This document shows positions 25,551 through 32,726 of a stretch of DNA of 64,000 nucleotides, one piece after another; position 1 is the first letter of the stretch, and each line of letters begins with the position of its first letter. Position numbers and translations under genes: made by a program. This stretch comes from Bacteroides faecalis (GTDB lineage: Bacteria; Bacteroidota; Bacteroidia; Bacteroidales; Bacteroidaceae). Under the pieces are notes generated by a model, which was not told the origin of the DNA, made no database searches, and was given only the letters and a program-made list of their open reading frames with translations. The stretch spans positions 186,001-250,000 of the forward strand of contig NZ_BHWB01000004.1 in assembly GCF_003865075.1 (NCBI RefSeq), read 5' to 3'.

Positions 25551-27119
25551 ATGAAACGTCAGATCCATTCCCAATATCGTCAGATGCGTTCACAGACAGC
25601 GCACCTAGCCATAGCAGCAGCCATCAGCCTGTTAATGGCTTTCGGTTTATCCGGTTGCAGTAACGAGGATAGCGTAGGTCTTGCCGACAGCGATCCCAGC
25701 CATAGCGGTGAGGCCACCCTCGTGCTCCCGTCCGACATCGAGGTTACCGAATTCGACAGTACCCCGATGACTCGTGCCAACGGTGATATCGAGAAAGAGA
25801 CTGCGAGCTTTAACGTGGACGATAATCAGGGTGTTATAATTGATACCGGCAAGGGCGGCGTATCCGATCATCCAACCTCCCCTCAAACCCGCGCTTTCAA
25901 TATGAATACCGGTGTTCATTACCGTGTGGTGATCTATAAGAGCAGTGAATCAACTATTTACAAGCAATACGAGTTTATTGCCGGCACCGCAACGCCAATT
26001 AGTGGCGGTAGTAGTATCACATTGGCTGCCGGAAGCTACGATATATACGCCTACAGTTTCAACAAAGCGGAAGCTATTTCCGAGTTATCATTAACCAGTG
26101 ACATATCCGTGAAAGACGGTGACGACTTTATGAGCACCAACAAGATCCCCCAAACCATATCCGCCAATCAAATGGGCACAACCATTAACCTCTCCCAGTT
26201 AACCTTTCAAAGAAGATGTTGCAACGTTTGGGTTAAAGTAGAGAGCATCGCTTACGACGATACAGCAATTAACGACTGCAACGTAACCTTGGGTAAACTC
26301 CCAGTAAGTGCTACATGGAACTTAAAGTCATCGAGCAGCTTCACCGGAGTATCAGGAGAAACAACATGGTCTGCAATATCAAACAAATCCAGCGGAAAGA
26401 ACACTCCCATAACCGCCAGCCATATAATGATTCCAAAAAGCAGCTTGAGTTTATCCCTGCCTACCGCTACATTTAACACAAACAAAAACGGTTCCAAAGG
26501 AGTAAAAGAGTTTTCATTTAGCGGCAGCTCCGTACCATCAATTAGCTTCGCTTCCGGCAGCCAATACCTAATCAGTATAAGAGGTTTGGGTGCTTACGTT
26601 CCCACCACTCCCAGCCCCGTGACCATCGGTGGAAAGAAATGGAGCGCATACAACAGCACAAGTGGTAAAGGTTTCGTATCCAACCCATGGGATTACGGAT
26701 ACTACTTTACTTTTAGCGATGCGCAAAGCGCATGCCCAAGCGGATGGCATACCCCGAGTAAAGATGAGTTGAGTGTATTACCAAGCAAAGTGATTCCTAA
26801 GAACAGTTACGTATTAATAAATAACAAAGTCTATCAAATAAATAACAACTATGGTTTCTTCGGTTCTTCATCAGAGGCCAACAGCGGTGCTATCTTTAAG
26901 GACGGCGATCAAATACTTTGTTTGCCTGCTGCCGGGCTCCGTAACAGTGGCAGTGGTAGTAGTGGTGACTACAACGGTGGCAACGGCGGCGACTACTGGA
27001 GTACTACGCCCAGTGGGAGCGACTACGGCTACGGCCTCTACTTCTACAGCGGCGCTTGCGGCCTCAACCACGGCGGCTACAGCCCCAGCGTCGGTCACTC
27101 CGTCCGGTGTGTCCAGTAG
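25551..27119 (+). CDS. Fimbrillin with C-terminal FISUMP/C-type-lectin tail: DGR-type variable protein
   Basis: The 522-residue product begins with a signal (ISLLMAFGLSGC) and two TR-A sites (MTRANG, QTRAFN). The N-terminal half is fimbrillin-like (HYRVVIYKSSES, GSYDIYAYSFN). From about residue 345 it becomes a FISUMP/lectin domain: VTIGGKKWSAYN, DYGYYFTFSDAQSACPSGWHTPSKDEL and LPAAGLRNSG, then the variable tail ending GHSVRCVQ. In the tail, 24 of 25 consecutive codons (27018-27092) end in C, as expected if AAC codons of a template were rewritten at their adenines. It is probably a tip adhesin of the fimbria with a hypervariable ligand face. GC is lower than in the array genes. Confidence 0.8.
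   Translation: MKRQIHSQYRQMRSQTAHLAIAAAISLLMAFGLSGCSNEDSVGLADSDPSHSGEATLVLPSDIEVTEFDSTPMTRANGDIEKETASFNVDDNQGVIIDTGKGGVSDHPTSPQTRAFNMNTGVHYRVVIYKSSESTIYKQYEFIAGTATPISGGSSITLAAGSYDIYAYSFNKAEAISELSLTSDISVKDGDDFMSTNKIPQTISANQMGTTINLSQLTFQRRCCNVWVKVESIAYDDTAINDCNVTLGKLPVSATWNLKSSSSFTGVSGETTWSAISNKSSGKNTPITASHIMIPKSSLSLSLPTATFNTNKNGSKGVKEFSFSGSSVPSISFASGSQYLISIRGLGAYVPTTPSPVTIGGKKWSAYNSTSGKGFVSNPWDYGYYFTFSDAQSACPSGWHTPSKDELSVLPSKVIPKNSYVLINNKVYQINNNYGFFGSSSEANSGAIFKDGDQILCLPAAGLRNSGSGSSGDYNGGNGGDYWSTTPSGSDYGYGLYFYSGACGLNHGGYSPSVGHSVRCVQ
26917..27116 (+). repeat. DGR-type variable region (VR)
   Basis: Bases 26917-26967 match 28360-28410 at 49 of 51 positions. The two differences (26937 C, 26938 T) lie where the other copy has A and A: AAC there, CTC here. 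That is the adenine-specific pattern of mutagenic retrohoming. Downstream codons are almost all NNC. The end of the region encodes SVRCVQ, the usual fixed close of such lectin tails. The match cannot be followed past 26967 because the template copy is cut. Confidence 0.75.
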
Positions 27120-27156
27120 CGAGTTTACCGAGCGCATCCGATAGATTTGCTTATTC

Positions 27157-27199
27157 TCCCCGGGCTTTAAGGCCCGGGGAACCATTCCGGCGAAGCCGG
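27157..27199. other. Hairpin pair downstream of the variable region
   Basis: TCCCCGGGC (27157-27165) pairs perfectly with 27172-27180 around a 6-nt loop, and CCGGC-GAA-GCCGG (27187-27199) forms a second stem. In characterised DGRs a GC-rich hairpin or cruciform just after the variable region helps retrohoming. It could equally be a terminator, but no T-run follows on the plus strand. Confidence 0.6.
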
Positions 27200-27235
27200 T
27201 CGAAAAAAATAAAAATTCACTTTAATTCTTTATTT

Positions 27236-27741
27236 ATGAATCGTATTGATGACATTCTGTATTCAGAGAGTAGTAATACTCATTTTATCCGTCTCTATCG
27301 GGAAGGGATTTTCTATAAAGCCTATGAGCGCTCGGCTTATGCGTTCGTCACCGGTGTGCAGCCATTTATGGTAAAAAAAAAATTGTGAAAAGCGTGGGTC
27401 GGGCAGTGGTTTCTATTGGCTTTCCCACGGAAGGGCTCCATAAACACTTCGCGCCCGAAAGAGTGAAAAAATTCGAAAATGGAGTCGAGATAGAGCTTGG
27501 GTACGATATAGATATAGAAGCTTTCGAGACATGGGAGAAAGGAATTGCGCTTACGCCCGAAGTTTCTAAGACCAAAGTAGCCGCCACAACACCCGGTGCT
27601 ACCGCTACAGCCGTGGGGGCACCGCCAATGGCTTCTTGCACGGAGCAGGAAGCGGTGATGAAAATCAGGATGTATCCCATTGAGGGGAAAACCCCGCTGG
27701 ACTGCATGTTGTTCCTTTCGGAACTGAAAAAAACGTTGTAA
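27236..27741 (+). pseudogene. MutS-like DGR accessory protein (MSL-type), split by a frame change at an A10 tract
   Basis: Frame 1 (27236-27388) gives 50 residues with a MutS-domain-I-like phrase FIRLYREGIFYKAYERSA. Frame 2 (from GTG 27385 to 27741) continues with KSVGRAVVSIGFPTEGLHKHFAPERVKK and so on. They meet at ten A residues (27373-27382). A -1 slip on the A tract, or an 11th A, joins them into a protein of about 168 residues. It lies between the variable protein and avd, the place where DGR accessory genes occur. MutS-like accessory proteins are described for some DGRs. My family call rests on this short motif and on context. It may be a dead gene, a slip-regulated gene or a sequencing artefact. 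Confidence 0.5.
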
Positions 27742-27745
27742 GGCA

Positions 27746-28114
27746 ATGGCTATCTACGACAACCTGCCGGTATTTAAAGAGACCTACGACCTGCTGTTGC
27801 AGTTCATCCGCCTAAGCAACGGACTGCAACGCGACTTTCGCTATACCATAGGCGAACGGCTGAGAAGCGTCATGATGGATTTGTGCATCGATATTTATCG
27901 TGCCAATGCCGATCGGGAGAAATTAACCTTTATAGCCACGGCGCGCGAAAAGGTGGTGGCTATCAAAATACAAATCAGAGTGTTGCACGATACACGGCAG
28001 ATTTCGACCAAACAGTATGCCCAATTGATAGACCACATCGAATCCATTTCCAAACAACTGGCTTCGTGGAATAAATACGTAAAGAAACAAAGAACAGAAA
28101 ATGAACTGAAATAA
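27746..28114 (+). CDS. avd: Avd-like DGR accessory protein (four-helix bundle)
   Basis: This 122-residue, all-helical, basic protein has the layout of bacterial Avd proteins: LPVFKETYDLLLQFIRLSNGLQRDFRYTIGERL, then MMDLCIDIYRANADREKL, AREKVVAIKIQIRVLHD and a last helix YAQLIDHIESISKQLASWNKYVKK. Avd binds the DGR reverse transcriptase and template RNA and is needed for retrohoming. It starts 4 nt after the MutS-like gene. Here it has no partner transcriptase downstream. The frame is intact, so it could serve a transcriptase elsewhere in the genome or be a leftover. Confidence 0.78.
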   Translation: MAIYDNLPVFKETYDLLLQFIRLSNGLQRDFRYTIGERLRSVMMDLCIDIYRANADREKLTFIATAREKVVAIKIQIRVLHDTRQISTKQYAQLIDHIESISKQLASWNKYVKKQRTENELK

Positions 28115-28158
28115 AAACAGCGAGAGGGGACACGGAAAGGCATCCTTTAATTCCGGAA

Positions 28159-28182
28159 TCCCACAAGCCAAGGTTTGTGGGA
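28159..28182 (+). other. Hairpin between avd and the template-repeat remnant
   Basis: TCCCACAA (28159-28166) pairs perfectly with TTGTGGGA (28175-28182) around an 8-nt loop. It lies in the RNA leader that would precede the template repeat, where DGR template RNAs are structured. No T-run follows. Confidence 0.5.
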
Positions 28183-28238
28183 GAGTGATGAGTAAATACA
28201 GCAGCCTATCGGTCTTCGTAAGATAACGTATAAAGAAT

Positions 28239-28424
28239 ATGGAAGAACAAATGGAACTTTTCCCTCTGAACTACGCAGAGCCCGGTAATACAAACCAGCT
28301 TCTGTCTGTGCCCGGTGATGAGCCGCTCGCAGGAGAACGCAATACAGATGGCTGCTCGTTTTGTTTGCCTGCTGCCGGGAACCGTAACAGTGGCAGTGGT
28401 AGTAGTGGTGGCGCCAACGGATAG
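28239..28424 (+). CDS. Short ORF of 61 residues ending in the template-repeat remnant
   Basis: An open frame (MEEQMELFPLNYAEPG and so on) runs into the sequence that matches the variable region and reads LPAAGNRNSGSGSSGGANG-stop. The first 40 residues match no family I know. Since DGR templates are normally non-coding, the frame may be accidental. If it is expressed it is a remnant, not a lectin: it lacks the rest of the domain. Confidence 0.35.
   Translation: MEEQMELFPLNYAEPGNTNQLLSVPGDEPLAGERNTDGCSFCLPAAGNRNSGSGSSGGANG
28360..28410 (+). repeat. Truncated DGR template repeat (TR) remnant
   Basis: It shares 49 of 51 bases with 26917-26967. Both mismatches are A in this copy (28380, 28381). 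The distance to the avd stop (245 nt) suits a template. The likeness stops abruptly after 28410, and no reverse transcriptase follows, so a deletion seems to have removed the rest of the template and the transcriptase gene. It could instead be a scrap of another variable region, but the adenine bias argues for a template. Confidence 0.65.
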
Positions 28425-28461
28425 ACCCATCGACAGCTTACGTATAATGAATCAAAACTCT

Positions 28462-28573
28462 AAAAAGAAAGTCCCGAATGAACCAGAAGTTTAATGTAAC
28501 AATAGCGTTTGTCATTTGCTTATCATCAAGCACAGCTTTTCCGGCACAGCGCCGGGTTCGGGACTTCTTTTTG
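28462..28573. repeat. Imperfect inverted repeat of about 112 bp, possible small mobile element or structured RNA
   Basis: The left arm 28462-28478 (AAAAAGAAAGTCCCGAA) and right arm 28557-28573 pair with a single-base bulge. A short stem CCGGC/GCCGG (28541-28555) lies just inside the right arm. The right arm ends in CTTTTTGTTTTT, so it may act as a terminator. It lies exactly where the template remainder and the reverse transcriptase are missing. It also includes a 28-bp motif found at 3429-3456. Confidence 0.5.
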
Positions 28574-28609
28574 TTTTTAATAGATTGATAAATAAAGAAA
28601 GAAAAACAC

Positions 28610-30604
28610 ATGATGGAATTAGCAGACATAGCCACACTCGCCTTCATCGCTTCGGGACTGACGTATCAAAGCGTGAAGTACTGGCGCAGCGACCGGCGGA
28701 TAAAGATAAAACGCGAACGCCCCGTGACCCTCGTGCTTCGCGGCACGGACGTGCCTGTGGGCTGCCGTCACGCCACGGTCCTTGTGTTCGACCGCCGGGG
28801 CTGCCTGATGCGCAAATTTCCCGATGCCACCTGCCGGAAAAGAAAAAAAGGATACAGGATAGAGTGCTCCACCCAAGAGGGCATATTGAACTTCTGTGTG
28901 CTGTTCACCACCCGCGCCCTCAGCCTGAGCGCCATCCATCACCGCGACGATGTGGACCGCCGGTTCGGCGAATATCCGGACATTCTGATGGCGGAAACCG
29001 GATGGCAGGAGGTGAGCGCAGCCACCACGCTGCAACTCCACCCGGTGGAAACTGACACGCCGGGAACGGCAACTACCGACGCCGCCCCCGCCGCCCTCTC
29101 TATGCTGCTGCCACCCGAAGTGGTGACGGACGCCATGGCGAAAGAACTCACCATCGACCTTTCGGGGTGCAACGAGCCGTGGGAAGCAGGCTATGTGCAC
29201 TATGCCGAAGGCGAGCCCGAAAACTGGCTCTCGACGCGCCGCGAAGCGGACAAACTGGTGCTGCAACCGCGCACCAACTTCTCGCCCGCCGAACGGAACG
29301 CCACCGTAGAGATTCATGCCGGTGACCATACCCACACCCTGAAAGTGAGGCAGCAGCTCATCGGCATTCACTCCACACTCACCGTCAGCCACCGCCTCTA
29401 CGTCACCGCCGGGCTCAAAAACGAAGCGGTGTCCGTCACCGTCACCCCCGACGACGAACATACCTGCTGGCGCATCAAGAGCGCCAATGCCAACGACGGC
29501 GGATGCTGGTACACGGTGTATCCGCCCGTAGGCGTGCAGCAAAAAGGCTGCAAGACACTACAAATACACCTCGAAGCCAAGCCCGCCAACGTGCGCTCGC
29601 GCTCGCTGTCTCTGACGCTCGAAACGGGCACATACCCTTTCAGCCATTCTACGGACGTGCTGCTGATGCAGGGCGTCTGCTTCGATTATTACATAGAATA
29701 TCCGCGTACCGACATCTGTGCCCGCCACAACGACGTGATAGAAACTCCGCTCGATGCAGAAACGGGAGGCGGAGCTGCTGCCGCATCGCCGGGAACCTAC
29801 ACCGTCTGTGTGGACAGCAACCAGCCGTGGCGCATCATCCGCAACGAACAGGCCGACTGGGTGAGGGTAAGCACCCCCGAACTGATGCCGGGGCATTACA
29901 GCGGACGTTTCACGGTGCAGGTAGACTCGAATGCGGACTACCGGGTGCGTGGCGGTTTCCCCGCAGCACGTCACACGATACTCTCGCTGGTGAACGATAC
30001 AGGCATCGTGCGCGACATCCTGATCTATCAAGGCGGCTACGTACGCATCCACGGCAAATGCTGGCTGGACCGCAACCTGGGAGGCTATGGCAAACCGGCG
30101 CAAGTGGCTATCCCGCTGGGGCTGGAAAAGGGAAGCACGCTCAATCACGGTACCTATTTCCAGTTCGGCAGCCAAACGGACGAATGGCAGAGTACCTATA
30201 AACCCTACAAAGACAACTGGTATGCCGACAAAGCGGAGAACCCCACGGCATTGCCGCAAATAGACCCTTCGCCCGCAGGCTGGCGCGTCCCCTCGCACAT
30301 CGAGATGGAGGCATTCATCAACAGCCCTGCCGCTCCCATGGAGCTGCAACGGGAGGAAGACCGCACCAACATCTGTATCCTGAGCGACGACGGCGTGCCG
30401 GTCTATCTGCCCCTGTGCGGGCACCGCAGCCACATCAACGGCTGCCGGATCATGATTCCCCACGGGCACCGCTACTGGACGGGCAGCAGCCAAAGCCCCG
30501 TCTACGGCTACTCGCTTTGCGTGGAGCCCAGCCGGCAGATGTACGTAATGCACGACATGAAGAAATACGGGTTTCCGGTGAGGTGCGTGATGGATGGGGA
30601 GTGA
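28610..30604 (+). CDS. BACON-domain protein with C-terminal FISUMP/lectin-like tail, candidate fimbrial tip adhesin
   Basis: The product of about 664 residues starts with a short hydrophobic helix (IATLAFIASGLTYQSV) and a basic patch instead of a lipobox. Two BACON-type modules follow: about 185-245 (EPENWLSTRREADKLVLQP) and about 400-480 (NQPWRIIRNEQADWVRVS). From about 485 it is FISUMP/lectin-like: GKCWLDRNLGGYGKP, YFQFGSQTDEWQSTY, PSPAGWRVPSHIEMEAF, YWTGSSQ, GFPVRCVMDGE. The tail is like DGR variable tails in fold but not in DNA, and no template match is seen. BACON and lectin domains suit carbohydrate or mucin binding. The missing lipobox is odd for this locus and may mean a different export or a wrong start. 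Confidence 0.65.
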   Translation: MMELADIATLAFIASGLTYQSVKYWRSDRRIKIKRERPVTLVLRGTDVPVGCRHATVLVFDRRGCLMRKFPDATCRKRKKGYRIECSTQEGILNFCVLFTTRALSLSAIHHRDDVDRRFGEYPDILMAETGWQEVSAATTLQLHPVETDTPGTATTDAAPAALSMLLPPEVVTDAMAKELTIDLSGCNEPWEAGYVHYAEGEPENWLSTRREADKLVLQPRTNFSPAERNATVEIHAGDHTHTLKVRQQLIGIHSTLTVSHRLYVTAGLKNEAVSVTVTPDDEHTCWRIKSANANDGGCWYTVYPPVGVQQKGCKTLQIHLEAKPANVRSRSLSLTLETGTYPFSHSTDVLLMQGVCFDYYIEYPRTDICARHNDVIETPLDAETGGGAAAASPGTYTVCVDSNQPWRIIRNEQADWVRVSTPELMPGHYSGRFTVQVDSNADYRVRGGFPAARHTILSLVNDTGIVRDILIYQGGYVRIHGKCWLDRNLGGYGKPAQVAIPLGLEKGSTLNHGTYFQFGSQTDEWQSTYKPYKDNWYADKAENPTALPQIDPSPAGWRVPSHIEMEAFINSPAAPMELQREEDRTNICILSDDGVPVYLPLCGHRSHINGCRIMIPHGHRYWTGSSQSPVYGYSLCVEPSRQMYVMHDMKKYGFPVRCVMDGE

Positions 30605-30663
30605 AGAAGAAGAAAAAGAAAGAGTCGTTTATTCTCAATGGTTTAACTAATAAAAAAAGGAAT

Positions 30664-31101
30664 ATGAAAACGAAAAGCTATCTCATGTTTAGTTTGCTAC
30701 TCCTGTCGGCATTGCTGGCGGGATGCAATAGCGACGAAGAACCGACTCCTGTGGAGCTGCATTTGGATAAAAATGAGGCCCGGATACACGCTTGCTTCTC
30801 GCAAGATTGCAAACGCAAAGCCGTCTACTCCGATGTGATAAGGATATTCGACGGAGAAGGCGATTACCGGATCGAGTCCGAAAGCGAGGTCCTCTGGTAT
30901 AGTTCTCCCTATATAGAGATGTATCCCAGCGAGTATAAAGTGGCGGATGTGCTGAAACTGACAGTAGAAGGCGATGAAATAAAAATCGAGTATATCGACA
31001 CCTCTATCCCCGTGTGGAAAGCAAAGTTTACCATTTACGACAAAAATGGGAACTATGCCGATTTCACAGTGACAGACCCGTTTATAGTGACGTGGATTTA
31101 G
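30664..31101 (+). CDS. Small lipoprotein of unknown function
   Basis: The frame opens at 30415 inside the previous gene. The ATG at 30664 gives a clean lipoprotein signal (LLLLSALLAGC, about Cys21) and 145 residues in all. The mature part is beta-rich (PVELHLDKNEARIHACF, KAVYSDVIRIFDGEGDYRIES) with a DxNG-like turn (YDKNGNYADFTV). I recognise no family; an Ig-like or immunity-like fold is possible. GC is lower than in neighbours. Confidence 0.6.
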   Translation: MKTKSYLMFSLLLLSALLAGCNSDEEPTPVELHLDKNEARIHACFSQDCKRKAVYSDVIRIFDGEGDYRIESESEVLWYSSPYIEMYPSEYKVADVLKLTVEGDEIKIEYIDTSIPVWKAKFTIYDKNGNYADFTVTDPFIVTWI

Positions 31102-31109
31102 ATTGATAA

Positions 31110-31187
31110 ATGAGCGGATATATATATAAGGTATACGGCTGCTCGCTCTGCGTGGAACCCAGCCGGCAGATGTGCGTGATGGATTAA
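31110..31187 (+). pseudogene. Degenerate duplicate of the lectin tail of the 28610-30604 gene
   Basis: A 25-residue frame (MSGYIYKVYGCSLCVEPS and so on) matches 30503-30540 of the upstream gene with three changes in 38 bases. It then jumps to the sequence GTGCGTGATGGAT, which in the parent lies 3' at about 30586-30598. It is a tail copy with an internal deletion. The leader after its stop also resembles the leader after the parent gene. Confidence 0.6.
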
Positions 31188-31204
31188 CAAACAATACTAA
31201 GAAT

Positions 31205-31618
31205 ATGAAGATAATTACAACGGAAGTTTTGATAAGCAGGCAAATGGAAGTGCCTGTTATTACCGGGGTTTACGACCCTTTGAGCAGAAGGTACGACGGA
31301 ACCATCACCTCGCAGGCTCCCATTATCGTGTCCGGCAGGCATCTCGATATGCTGGATTTGAACAATATCCGGCTATGCCTTGCTGCGGCAGTGGATTATG
31401 ACAACGTGATAGAAGTGCTTCATGTCTATAAGTATGCTCATAATCAGGTGATTGTCAGCCTTCCTGTCCTGATGCCGGGAGAGTACTTTCCGGCAGTGAA
31501 GATTATCAAGAAACAGTGCGAGGATGCTATTTATATCTTTCCGGTATCGTGGGTGGTAATGCCCGAGGGGCATGAAAGGAGAGAGTACTATCCTTGTTGC
31601 ACTGAGATTGGAAAATGA
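31205..31618 (+). CDS. Small protein of unknown function with an Ig-like/DUF4469-like pattern
   Basis: The start at 31205 follows a leader like that of the 30664 gene (TTAACnAA...GAATATGAA). The 137-residue product has no signal peptide. Its pattern GVYDPLSRRYDGTI, PIIVSGRHLDMLDLNNIRL, VSLPVLMPGEYFPAVKI resembles the Ig-fold module often seen at the C-terminus of Bacteroidetes DNA-binding-like proteins (DUF4469 type). The match is loose. It may be cytoplasmic. Confidence 0.5.
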   Translation: MKIITTEVLISRQMEVPVITGVYDPLSRRYDGTITSQAPIIVSGRHLDMLDLNNIRLCLAAAVDYDNVIEVLHVYKYAHNQVIVSLPVLMPGEYFPAVKIIKKQCEDAIYIFPVSWVVMPEGHERREYYPCCTEIGK

Positions 31619-31639
31619 AATAGAGAGTAATGAAATGAT

Positions 31640-32701
31640 ATGAAGAACAGAGTGAAAAATAGTTTGAGGAACAGGTTTGAGTATCTGGTAAACGAATATG
31701 GAGCCTATACAGCCGCGTTAATACTGTCGGGGTTCTTAACATTGATAACCTTCAGCCTGATTGCATTGCTGATGTTTGCCGCTTGCAGGCAGAACCGGAC
31801 GGATACCCCGTCCGGTGATGGGGGAAATGGAGTTCCAGCCATAAAGGATACCGTGCATGTCGCACACTATATCCGCCCGGAAATCCCCCAAATGATGACC
31901 GCCCCGGAGCAAAGGGCGGCTTACTACGTGAAGCATTACTGGGACGGCTATTCATTGGCGGACACAGCCTTCATCCACAGCGATGACACCGAGCAACTAT
32001 ATGCCGACTTCCTGAATGCCCTGCAATATGTAGACGCAACGGAATATCGCTCCGCCCTGCAATCCATGATGTCGCGGATGGAAGCGGACAGCACGGCATA
32101 CGCCCACTTCTGCACGCTGGGCGAAAAGTATCTCTACGACCCCAACTCGCCCATGCGCAACGAAGACTATTATATCCCCGTTCTCGAACAGATGCTTGCA
32201 TCCGCCCGCCTCACCGAACCGGACAAACTCCGTCCGGCAGACCGGCTGAAACAAGCCCTCAAAAACCGTCCGGGAATGAAAGCGCCCGATTTCTCTTACG
32301 TAACCCCTAAAGGCAAACAGGCAAGGATGAGCGGAATAACAGCCGACTACACCCTGCTTTTCTTCTACGACCCCGACTGCACCAACTGCCGTAAATACGA
32401 GCAAATCCTGTCGGAGATGCCTGCCTTTGTCGAAATGCAGGAGAAGGGTGTCTTGCGTGTCCTTGCCGTCTATCCCGACGAGGACGAAGAGGAGTGGCTG
32501 CTGAAGTCCTCGCAGATGCCGCGTGGCTGGATAGTAGGCTGGAACAAGCAGGGAGACATCCGCAGCAAGACGCTCTACGAAATCCGTGCCACACCGACCA
32601 TGTATCTTCTTGATAAACAAAAGAAAGTCATACTGAAAGATGCCTCTTTAGAACAGACCATCCAATATCTTTCGGCAGTTTATCCGGGCCCAATCGAGTA
32701 A
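31640..32701 (+). CDS. DUF5106 / thioredoxin-like lipoprotein
   Basis: A long cytoplasmic leader precedes a hydrophobic segment ending in a lipobox (LLMFAAC, about Cys49). A DUF5106-type helical domain follows (YVKHYWDGYSLADTAFIHSDD). The C-terminal half is thioredoxin-like with an active-site CTNC in LLFFYDPDCTNCRKYEQIL and a cis-Pro region (RATPTMYLLD). It is probably an envelope thiol oxidoreductase. Fimbrial proteins here have few cysteines, so the substrate is not obvious. It is downstream in the same direction. Confidence 0.8.
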   Translation: MKNRVKNSLRNRFEYLVNEYGAYTAALILSGFLTLITFSLIALLMFAACRQNRTDTPSGDGGNGVPAIKDTVHVAHYIRPEIPQMMTAPEQRAAYYVKHYWDGYSLADTAFIHSDDTEQLYADFLNALQYVDATEYRSALQSMMSRMEADSTAYAHFCTLGEKYLYDPNSPMRNEDYYIPVLEQMLASARLTEPDKLRPADRLKQALKNRPGMKAPDFSYVTPKGKQARMSGITADYTLLFFYDPDCTNCRKYEQILSEMPAFVEMQEKGVLRVLAVYPDEDEEEWLLKSSQMPRGWIVGWNKQGDIRSKTLYEIRATPTMYLLDKQKKVILKDASLEQTIQYLSAVYPGPIE

Positions 32702-32726
32702 AGTTAATTAATAGCTGTTAGCAATT

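Noticed and set aside
28239..28609. Start of a DGR reverse transcriptase
   Set aside because: No frame here has a YxDD-type motif or transcriptase likeness; the frames are short and end within the template remnant.
28438..28647. Minus-strand frame of 69 codons over the inverted repeat
   Set aside because: It lacks any family likeness and is best read as the reverse strand of a structured element.
30370..30604. Second DGR variable region in the 28610 gene
   Set aside because: The protein fold is similar, but there is no DNA match to the template remnant and no adenine-type pattern can be shown.
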